Origin: CAG-873 sp910578365
GTDB lineage: Bacteria > Bacteroidota > Bacteroidia > Bacteroidales > Muribaculaceae
Assembly: GCA_951635545.1 (NCBI GenBank)
Contig: OX620685.1
Span: forward strand, 2,790,001-2,854,000
Direction of reading: 5' to 3'
DNA length: 64,000 nt
Shown here piece after piece: positions 57,552-64,000 of this stretch (the stretch's first letter is position 1; each line of letters starts with the position of its first letter). The translations under genes were made by a program, and so were the position numbers. The notes under the pieces were generated by a model that was not told the DNA's origin, did not search any database, and was given only the letters and a program-made list of their open reading frames with translations.

Positions 57552-60089
57552 GTGGAAAAGAAAATTTATAACTACGATCAAGCCTACGAGGCAACCCTGC
57601 GCTACTTTGGCGGCGACGAGCTCGCCGCCCGCGTATGGGTTAGCAAATATGCCCTTAAAGATTCATTCAATAATCTTTATGAGCTTACACCGGACGACAT
57701 GCATCACCGCATTGCCGCCGAAATTTCGCGCATAGAGGCCCGCTATCCCAATGCCATGTCGCACGATGAAGTCTTCGATTTGCTTAAGGGCTTCCGCTAC
57801 ATTGTGCCTCAGGGCAGCCCCATGACCGGCATTGGCAACGACCTCCAGGTGGGTTCGCTGTCGAACTGCTTTGTGATAGGCCTTGACGGCAATCCTGATT
57901 CATATGGCGGTGTAATCCGCATCGACGAAGAACAGGTACAGTTGATGAAGCGCCGCGGTGGTGTAGGTCACGACCTCAGCCATATACGTCCGAAAGGTAC
58001 GCCGGTGAAAAACTCCGCGCTTACATCCACCGGTCTTGTGCCCTTTATGGAGCGCTACTCCAACAGTACCCGCGAGGTGGCGCAGGACGGACGCCGTGGA
58101 GCGCTGATGATGACAGTTTCGATAAAGCATCCCGACAGCGAGCGCTTTATCTACGCCAAGATGACCGAAGGCAAGGTGACCGGAGCAAATGTCAGCGTGC
58201 GTATCGATGACGAATTTATGCGTGCCGCAACCGAAGGCGGCCTCTACCGCCAGCAATATCCTGTCGACAGTCAGGAGCCATTCGTGACTCAGGACATCGA
58301 CGCATCTGCGCTCTGGTCTAAAATCATACACAATGCGTGGCAGTCGGCCGAGCCGGGCGTGCTGTTCTGGGACACTATCACACGCGAGAGTGTGCCCGAC
58401 TGCTATGCCGACCTTGGTTTCCGCACCATCAGTACCAATCCGTGCGGCGAAATACCCCTCTGCCCATACGACAGCTGCCGCCTGCTGGCCATAAACCTCT
58501 ACAGCTATGTGCGTAACCCATTCACTCCGCAGGCTGAGTTCGACTTCGACCTCTTCAGTGAGCATGTTGCCAAGGCACAGCGTATTATGGACGATATCAT
58601 CGACCTGGAACAGGAAAAAATCGACCTGATACTCGAAAAAATCGGCAGTGACCCCGAAACCGAAGAAGTAAAGTCGACCGAGCGCAACCTCTGGATGAAA
58701 ATACGCCACAAAACCGGTCAGGGCCGCCGTACAGGTGTAGGCACAACCGCCGAAGGCGACATGATTGCGGCCATGGGTCTGCGTTACGGTACTCCGGAGG
58801 CTACCGCATTCAGCGAGAGCGTGCACCGTGCGCTTGCCATAGCAGCTTACGGCTCGAGTGTGACCATGGCCGAGGAACGTGGCGCATTCGAAATCTACGA
58901 TAGCGCACGCGAAGAAAACAACCCCTTCATACAGCGTCTGGCTGAGGCTTCGCCTGAACTTTACGAGAGAATGAAACGCTCGGGCCGCCGCAATATCGCC
59001 TGTCTTACAATAGCGCCTACCGGCACCACATCGCTTATGACCCGGACCACTTCCGGTATAGAGCCGGTGTTCATGCCGGTGTACAAACGCCGTCGCAAGG
59101 TGAATCCGTCGGATGTCGAAGTGCGTGTGGACTATGTGGACGAAAGCGGCGACGCATTCGAAGAATATATAGTATATCACCCTAAATTCGTCGACTGGAT
59201 GGAAAGCCGGAATATAGAGGTGAAAGACGACTATACGCAGGAAGAACTCGACGCTCTTGTGGCCCGCTCGCCGTACGCAGGCGCTACAGCTAACGAAATC
59301 AACTGGCTCGAGAAGGTGCGCATGCAGGGCCGTATCCAGAAGTGGGTCGACCACTCCATCAGCGTTACCATCAACCTGCCTGCCGACGTGAGCGAAGAAA
59401 CAGTCAACGCCCTGTATGTCGAGGCCTGGCGCAGCGGCTGCAAGGGATGCACCGTGTATCGCGACGGCTGTCGTTCCGGCGTGCTGGTGGCACTGGAGAA
59501 AAAGGCCGCTCCGTCGGTGAATGCCGACGAACCAAAGCCTCATGTAGGCAAACGCCCCATTGAGCTCGAGGCCGATGTGGTGCGCTTCCAGAACAACAAA
59601 GAAAAGTGGATTGCCTTTGTGGGTCTTATCGACGGAACTCCTTACGAAATATTTACAGGTCTGGCAGACGATGAAGACGGCATATTCTGCCCCAAATCGG
59701 TGACTCACGGCAAGATAATCAAGGCCGTGGACGACAAGGGCAACAAGCGCTACGACTTCCAGTTCATAAACAAGCGTGGCTACAAGACCACAATCGAAGG
59801 CCTTAGCGACAAATTCAACCCCGAGTACTGGAACTATGCCAAGCTCATATCGGGTGTGCTGCGTTACGGCATGCCAATCGACCAGGTTCTCAAGCTTGTG
59901 GGCGGTCTTGAACTTGACTCGCAGTCAATCAACACCTGGAAGATGGGTGTAGAGCGGGCGCTGAAAAAATATCTGCCCAACGGCACCAAGGCCTCAGGAC
60001 AGCGTTGCCCCAACTGCGGCAACGAGTCGCTCGTGTATCAGGAAGGCTGTCTGATATGTACCAGCTGCGGTACTTCCAAGTGCGGATAA
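57552..60089 (+). CDS. nrdJ: Adenosylcobalamin-dependent (class II) ribonucleotide reductase
   Basis: An 845-residue enzyme converting ribonucleotides to deoxyribonucleotides with a B12-derived radical and no oxygen requirement. It has a start codon at GTG/ATG 57552, substrate and thiol motifs GSLSNCFVIG and RRGGVGHDLSHIRP, the active-site NPCGEIPL (Asn, Cys and Glu), APTGTTS, and a C-terminal zinc ribbon CPNCGNE...CTSCGTSKCG with the redox cysteine pair. Its stop shares a base with the next ATG, so it is coupled to a BtuF-like gene, consistent with B12 demand. Confidence 0.95.
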   Translation: MEKKIYNYDQAYEATLRYFGGDELAARVWVSKYALKDSFNNLYELTPDDMHHRIAAEISRIEARYPNAMSHDEVFDLLKGFRYIVPQGSPMTGIGNDLQVGSLSNCFVIGLDGNPDSYGGVIRIDEEQVQLMKRRGGVGHDLSHIRPKGTPVKNSALTSTGLVPFMERYSNSTREVAQDGRRGALMMTVSIKHPDSERFIYAKMTEGKVTGANVSVRIDDEFMRAATEGGLYRQQYPVDSQEPFVTQDIDASALWSKIIHNAWQSAEPGVLFWDTITRESVPDCYADLGFRTISTNPCGEIPLCPYDSCRLLAINLYSYVRNPFTPQAEFDFDLFSEHVAKAQRIMDDIIDLEQEKIDLILEKIGSDPETEEVKSTERNLWMKIRHKTGQGRRTGVGTTAEGDMIAAMGLRYGTPEATAFSESVHRALAIAAYGSSVTMAEERGAFEIYDSAREENNPFIQRLAEASPELYERMKRSGRRNIACLTIAPTGTTSLMTRTTSGIEPVFMPVYKRRRKVNPSDVEVRVDYVDESGDAFEEYIVYHPKFVDWMESRNIEVKDDYTQEELDALVARSPYAGATANEINWLEKVRMQGRIQKWVDHSISVTINLPADVSEETVNALYVEAWRSGCKGCTVYRDGCRSGVLVALEKKAAPSVNADEPKPHVGKRPIELEADVVRFQNNKEKWIAFVGLIDGTPYEIFTGLADDEDGIFCPKSVTHGKIIKAVDDKGNKRYDFQFINKRGYKTTIEGLSDKFNPEYWNYAKLISGVLRYGMPIDQVLKLVGGLELDSQSINTWKMGVERALKKYLPNGTKASGQRCPNCGNESLVYQEGCLICTSCGTSKCG

Positions 60090-61180
60090 TGAAATATCCA
60101 ATGATAATACCCTTCGCTCTGTTGGCTGCGGCATGCGCCAGCAGTGGCGGCAACGGTGAGGCCATCGGCCTCACCGATACCGTTTACAGGCCCCTGCATG
60201 CTTCGTATCTTGTGCTGGGCGACAGCAGCGGACACAGCATGGTGGTGCCGGACACGTCCGGCGGATATTCGTTTGCCGCTCCGCTGTTCATCGGCGCCGA
60301 CGCTCCGGTCGGAGTCACCTCCATCAGTGCGCCGGCACGCCGAATAGTGTGCATGTCGTCGACCCATGTGGCCATGCTTTCGGCTCTGGGCTTAGCTGAC
60401 CGAGTGGTGGGTGTGAGCGGTCTGCAGTATCTCAGCGACGAGGAAGTACGCTGTCGCAAGCCTGCCGATGTCGGCCCCGGCGAGAATATCGACTACGAAC
60501 TGTTGCTGTCGCTGAAGCCCGACCTGGTGATGCTCTACGGCATAGGCGCGCCAAGTCCGATGCAGACCAAACTCGACGAATTGGGCATCCCCTACATATA
60601 CATCAACGAATTTACCGAGCAGTCGCCTCTGGCAAAGTCGGAGTGGCTGGTTGCGGTAGCCGAAATCTGCGGCGTGCGCGAAGCCGGGCTCAAACTCTAC
60701 AATGCCATAGAGCAGCGCTACGAGAGCCTTAGGGCAGAAGCCGCACACTCAGGGCACAAGCCTGTGGTGATGCTCAACACTCCGTACAACGGCGCATGGT
60801 TCATGCCTGCCGCCAGCAGCTACATGGTAAGGATGATAGAGGACGCCGGAGGCTGCTATGTGTACCCCAACGATAACAGTTCGAGTGTGCCCGTCGACCT
60901 CGAAGAAGCATATCTGCTGGCATCGAAGTCCGATGTGTGGATTAACATCGACGCTGTATCGTCGGTCGACGAACTCAAGCGCACAATGCCTAAGTTTGCC
61001 GATATTCCGGCTGTGCGCAGCGGCAATCTATGGGCCTCGGACAAGCGCAGTACTGAAGGCGGGGGCAACGACTTTTACGAGTCGGCGATTATATATCCCG
61101 ACCGCGTATTGGCCGATTTCCGCACAATATTCACCGGTGGCAGCAGCGACTCGACCTATTATTATGTGAAGCTGAAATGA
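60089..61180 (+). CDS. BtuF/FecB-type substrate-binding lipoprotein
   Basis: A 363-residue periplasmic binding lipoprotein: signal MKYPMIIPFALLAAACASS with the lipobox LAAAC, then a type III binding fold (RRIVCMSSTHVAMLSALGLADRVVGVSG, LLLSLKPDLVMLYG, GIPYIYINEF). ATG 60089 is chosen over 60005 because it begins the signal peptide and shares a base with the nrdJ stop. It feeds the permease and ATPase that follow. Cobalamin is the likely ligand from position beside a B12-dependent enzyme; an iron chelate is the alternative. Confidence 0.88.
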   Translation: MKYPMIIPFALLAAACASSGGNGEAIGLTDTVYRPLHASYLVLGDSSGHSMVVPDTSGGYSFAAPLFIGADAPVGVTSISAPARRIVCMSSTHVAMLSALGLADRVVGVSGLQYLSDEEVRCRKPADVGPGENIDYELLLSLKPDLVMLYGIGAPSPMQTKLDELGIPYIYINEFTEQSPLAKSEWLVAVAEICGVREAGLKLYNAIEQRYESLRAEAAHSGHKPVVMLNTPYNGAWFMPAASSYMVRMIEDAGGCYVYPNDNSSSVPVDLEEAYLLASKSDVWINIDAVSSVDELKRTMPKFADIPAVRSGNLWASDKRSTEGGGNDFYESAIIYPDRVLADFRTIFTGGSSDSTYYYVKLK

Positions 61181-62175
61181 GGCGTTCCGGTTATGTGATA
61201 TGTACGCTGGGTGTTCTGACACTGTTGCTTCTGCTGGCCGATTTGTGCGTAGGCTCGGTAGATATGCCTCTGTCGACCGTATGGGCCGCGCTCAGCGGCG
61301 GCTACTGCCCGGATTCCATACGAACCATAGTTGTGGACATACGCCTTGTAAAAGCAGTTGTGGCCCTTGTGGCTGGCGCGGCGCTGTCGGTAAGTGGCCT
61401 GCAGATGCAGACCCTGTTCCGCAATCCGCTCGCCGGCCCCTATGTGCTTGGCATAAGCAGCGGCGCATCGCTGGGTGTGGCTCTGCTGATACTCGGTGCG
61501 CCGCTTATGGGGCTGAATCCGCTGTTAGGCGACCTTGGAGTAGCCGGAGCCGCATGGGTAGGTTCGGCCGCCGTATTGGCAGTAATTACACTTGTAGGGC
61601 GTCGTATCAGCGACATAATGGTGATTCTTATACTTGGTATGATGTTTTCGTCGGGTGTAGGTGCTGTGGTGCAGATATTGCAGTATCTCAGCGACGAACA
61701 TTCGCTTAAGAGCTTTGTAATCTGGACCATGGGGTCGCTTGCCGATGTCACTTCCTCACAACTGTGGATTATGCTCGCAGCAGTCCTGGTTGGTCTGTTG
61801 CTCGCAGTCGGAGCCATGAAGGCACTTAACCTTATGCTACTTGGCGAAGAATATGCCCGAGGCATGGGGCTTGACGTTCAGCGCTGGCGTCCGATACTTT
61901 TTATTAGCACCACACTGCTGGCAGGTACCGTCACCGCCTTCTGTGGCCCCATAGGCTTTATAGGTCTGGCCATGCCCCATGTGGCCCGTATGGCCATAGG
62001 CAGCAGCGATCACCGTGTACTCATGCCGGCCACCCTGCTTACAGGCGCCGCGGTGATGCTTCTGTGCGATATAGTTTCAAAAATTTATGTACTTCCGGTC
62101 AATGCCATTACGGCGTTGCTGGGCATTCCGGTTGTGGTATGGATAGTGCTTCACAATTCGGCAAAGGCTCGCTGA
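61177..62175 (+). CDS. BtuC/FecCD-type ABC transporter permease
   Basis: A 332-residue membrane protein with about ten helices and family marks RLVKAVVALVAGAALSVSGLQMQTLFRNPLAGPYVLGISSGASLG, GEEYARGMGLDV (contact with the ATPase) and FCGPIGFIGLAMPHVARM. It overlaps the binding-protein gene by four bases and the ATPase gene by 37. It imports cobalamin or an iron chelate across the inner membrane. Confidence 0.93.
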   Translation: MRRSGYVICTLGVLTLLLLLADLCVGSVDMPLSTVWAALSGGYCPDSIRTIVVDIRLVKAVVALVAGAALSVSGLQMQTLFRNPLAGPYVLGISSGASLGVALLILGAPLMGLNPLLGDLGVAGAAWVGSAAVLAVITLVGRRISDIMVILILGMMFSSGVGAVVQILQYLSDEHSLKSFVIWTMGSLADVTSSQLWIMLAAVLVGLLLAVGAMKALNLMLLGEEYARGMGLDVQRWRPILFISTTLLAGTVTAFCGPIGFIGLAMPHVARMAIGSSDHRVLMPATLLTGAAVMLLCDIVSKIYVLPVNAITALLGIPVVVWIVLHNSAKAR

Positions 62176-62876
62176 TAGAACTATGCGGCCTGTCGCTGGC
62201 CTTCGGGCAGCGACAGCTACTTGCCGACGCTAACGCTTGCTTCGGAGCAGGACAACTTGTGGCCTTGCTGGGGCGCAACGGCAGTGGCAAATCCACCCTG
62301 CTGCGAGCTATGGCAGGCCTTAACCGCCATTATACAGGCCGCATACTCGCTGACGGCATAAATCTGCAGCGGCTGCACGCAGCCGAACAGGCCCGTCTGA
62401 TGAGTTTTGTGGGTACCGGACGCGCAAGGGTGGAGCGATTTACCTGCTATGATTTGGTAGCCCTTGGGCGTGCTCCGTACACCAACTGGATAGGCTCGCT
62501 GGGCGACAGCGACAGGCGGGCCGTTGACAGCGCTCTTGATGCCGTGGGCATGCAGGACTATGCCCGGAGGCAGCTCGACAGCCTCTCAGACGGCGAGTGC
62601 CAGCGTGTGATGATTGCGCGCGCCCTGGCACAGGATACCCCCATGATACTGCTCGACGAGCCTACTTCGTTTCTCGACATTCCCAACCGCTACGGCCTTG
62701 TGCGTCTGTTGGCGTCGCTGGCGCACGAGCGGGGCAAGTGTGTGATTTACTCCACACATGAACTCGACATAGCCCTTGAACTCAGCGACAGCATAATGCT
62801 TATCGACCCGCCATGCCTGCTGTGTGGCGCACCTGCCGATATGCGCCCTGCTATCAGCAGTGCTTTTGGTTTGTGA
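62139..62876 (+). CDS. BtuD/FecE-type ABC transporter ATPase
   Basis: A 245-residue ATPase: Walker A GRNGSGKST (about 45-53), a Q-loop region, signature LSDGECQRVMIARAL (LSDGE in place of LSGGQ), Walker B MILLDEPTS, and H-loop STHEL. The start at 62139 lies inside the permease gene, indicating translational coupling; a longer in-frame start at 62064 adds permease-encoded sequence and is rejected. Confidence 0.92.
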   Translation: MDSASQFGKGSLIELCGLSLAFGQRQLLADANACFGAGQLVALLGRNGSGKSTLLRAMAGLNRHYTGRILADGINLQRLHAAEQARLMSFVGTGRARVERFTCYDLVALGRAPYTNWIGSLGDSDRRAVDSALDAVGMQDYARRQLDSLSDGECQRVMIARALAQDTPMILLDEPTSFLDIPNRYGLVRLLASLAHERGKCVIYSTHELDIALELSDSIMLIDPPCLLCGAPADMRPAISSAFGL

Positions 62877-62907
62877 ACCTTCAGGTTTGCAGGAGCATTA
62901 TAAATAA

Positions 62908-63969
62908 ATGACACGATTTTTACCTTTTGTTATGCTGTCGCTGGTCGCCGCAGGCGCATGCGCCGGCAACAGCAGCTATAAAAACACTACTGATATGACT
63001 ACCGATACCGTGTGCTTCGCAGGCGGATGCTTCTGGGGCACAGAACACTTTTTCAAACAGATTCACGGAGTGCTAAGCACCGAAGTAGGCTACGCCAACA
63101 GCCGGATTGCAAACCCTACCTATCAGCAGGTATGTACCGGCGAAACCGGAGCTGCCGAGGCTGTGCGGGTGGTTTATGATAAAGACAGCGTTGACCTGCC
63201 GTTTCTGATTCAGCTTTACTTTATGACCATCGACCCTACATCGCTCAACCGACAGGGCAACGACCGCGGCACACAGTACCGGACCGGCATATATTACACC
63301 AATGCCGGACAGCGCAACGCTATAATGTCGGAAATCGAAACCGAGGCGCAGCTTCATCATGGTCCGATTGTGGTGGAGGTGAAGCCGCTCGAAAATTTTT
63401 ATCCTGCCGAGGACTATCATCAGGACTATCTCGACAATAACCCCGGCGGATACTGCCATATAAACCCTCGTTTGTTCGAGATTGCCCGACGGGCGCGCCG
63501 GCCAGTCGATATTGCCGTGGACGCATCGCGCTACACCAAAGCCGACAACGACGAATTGCGCCGCCGCCTTACTCCCGAGCAGTATGCCGTAACAATGCAG
63601 AACGCAACCGAGGCACCGTATCGCAACGAATACTACATGAACCGTCGACGAGGCATTTATGTCGATATCACCACCGGTGAACCCTTGTTTCTGTCATCCG
63701 ACAAGTTTGATTCCGGCTGCGGCTGGCCCAGTTTCTCGCGGCCCGTCAATGCCGAGGTTATCCGTCAATTGCGCGACAGTTCACACGGCATGGAGCGCAT
63801 CGAAGTCAGGTCGAGGGTAGGCGATGTGCATTTAGGGCATGTGTTTCCCGACGGGCCCAAAGACCGTGGTGGCCTGCGTTACTGCATCAACAGCGCCTCG
63901 CTGAACTTCATACCGGTGGAGGATATGGAGCGCCGGGGGTACGGCGAATATATTCCGGCGGTGGAATAG
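62908..63969 (+). CDS. msrAB: Bifunctional methionine sulfoxide reductase MsrAB, exported
   Basis: A 353-residue fusion with an N-terminal signal (MTRFLPFVMLSLVAAGACAG, lipoprotein-like). The MsrA domain comes first, catalytic Cys in AGGCFWGTEHFF and GYANSRIANPTYQQVCTGETGAAE following. The MsrB domain has LTPEQYAVTMQNATEAPYRNEY, SSDKFDSGCGWPSF, RSRVGDVHLGHVFPDGP and the catalytic Cys in RYCINSASL. It repairs both stereoisomers of oxidised methionine in periplasmic proteins. It follows the transporter by 31 nt. Positions 63970-64000 show nothing. Confidence 0.95.
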   Translation: MTRFLPFVMLSLVAAGACAGNSSYKNTTDMTTDTVCFAGGCFWGTEHFFKQIHGVLSTEVGYANSRIANPTYQQVCTGETGAAEAVRVVYDKDSVDLPFLIQLYFMTIDPTSLNRQGNDRGTQYRTGIYYTNAGQRNAIMSEIETEAQLHHGPIVVEVKPLENFYPAEDYHQDYLDNNPGGYCHINPRLFEIARRARRPVDIAVDASRYTKADNDELRRRLTPEQYAVTMQNATEAPYRNEYYMNRRRGIYVDITTGEPLFLSSDKFDSGCGWPSFSRPVNAEVIRQLRDSSHGMERIEVRSRVGDVHLGHVFPDGPKDRGGLRYCINSASLNFIPVEDMERRGYGEYIPAVE

Positions 63970-64000
63970 AGTGGGGAGGGAATAGCAATGGATGTGACAA

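Noticed and set aside
57900..59708. 602-codon open frame antisense to nrdJ
   Set aside because: nrdJ is unmistakable on the plus strand; the antisense frame is a codon-bias shadow without family features.
1..64000. CRISPR array or cas genes
   Set aside because: No regularly spaced direct repeats with unique spacers and no cas-like protein were seen; the GTGGTAC cluster has irregular spacing and both orientations.

Overview
The window is from a gut Bacteroidales genome, possibly Muribaculaceae. This rests on Bacteroidetes-type promoters (TAnnTTTG at -7), a Tet(Q) gene, Bacteroides-style conjugative-element genes, and chromosomal genes for AdoCbl-dependent ribonucleotide reductase, a PIF1-like helicase and a periplasmic MsrAB. 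It divides at the two tRNA genes (39535-39740): everything to the left is mobile or accessory DNA, everything to the right is chromosomal backbone.

Left part (1-39534). Positions 127-5367 are an IS21-family element whose istB carries two further insertions (IS982-type and ISL3/ISAon1-type). Removing each with one copy of its target duplication restores a 261-codon istB frame. Next come conjugative-element maintenance genes (topoisomerase zinc-ribbon fragment, Hc1-like histone, ParB) with an AT-rich four-gene island between them. A cargo segment (about 11010-28090) holds a minus-strand operon: small membrane protein, M16 peptidase, 29-residue secreted peptide, 66-residue membrane protein and outer-membrane barrel. 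Two elements interrupt it: a second IS982 copy in the membrane-protein gene, and a recombinase-in-trio (RIT) element carrying an M23 peptidase gene in the M16 gene. Upstream of the operon lie regulators (TPR/HTH sensor, XRE, Crp-like), lipoproteins and an IS30 copy. Two further element modules (28093-30337 and 32496-34723) each begin with a roughly 700-nt structured, duplicated leader; tetQ sits between them. At 34733-39534 is a prophage- or IME-like module: replication genes, an excisionase-like gene with an amber stop, a repressor, a frameshifted tyrosine integrase, and a cluster of GTGGTAC sites next to tRNA-Arg.

Right part (39535-64000). tRNA-Arg and tRNA-Pro are followed by glycerate kinase, then serB, a patatin-barrel protein and UDP-glucose dehydrogenase in series. 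A second IS30 copy separates these from a tight wecC-wecG-wecB surface-glycan operon. After that come a PIF1 helicase-TPR fusion, an LTA-synthase-like sulfatase, ssb, dnaA, a nitroreductase, class II ribonucleotide reductase, a BtuFCD-type importer and msrAB. An AdoCbl-dependent reductase immediately followed by a BtuFCD-like importer suggests vitamin B12 supply and use are linked.

Most notable points: (i) a family of structured leader RNAs with compensatory changes, present three times in one element; (ii) a RIT element with an M23 cargo gene; (iii) a candidate octapeptide precursor between an M16 peptidase and an outer-membrane barrel; (iv) several precise gene decay events (amber codon, homopolymer frameshift, insertions) suggesting the integrated region is partly immobilised.
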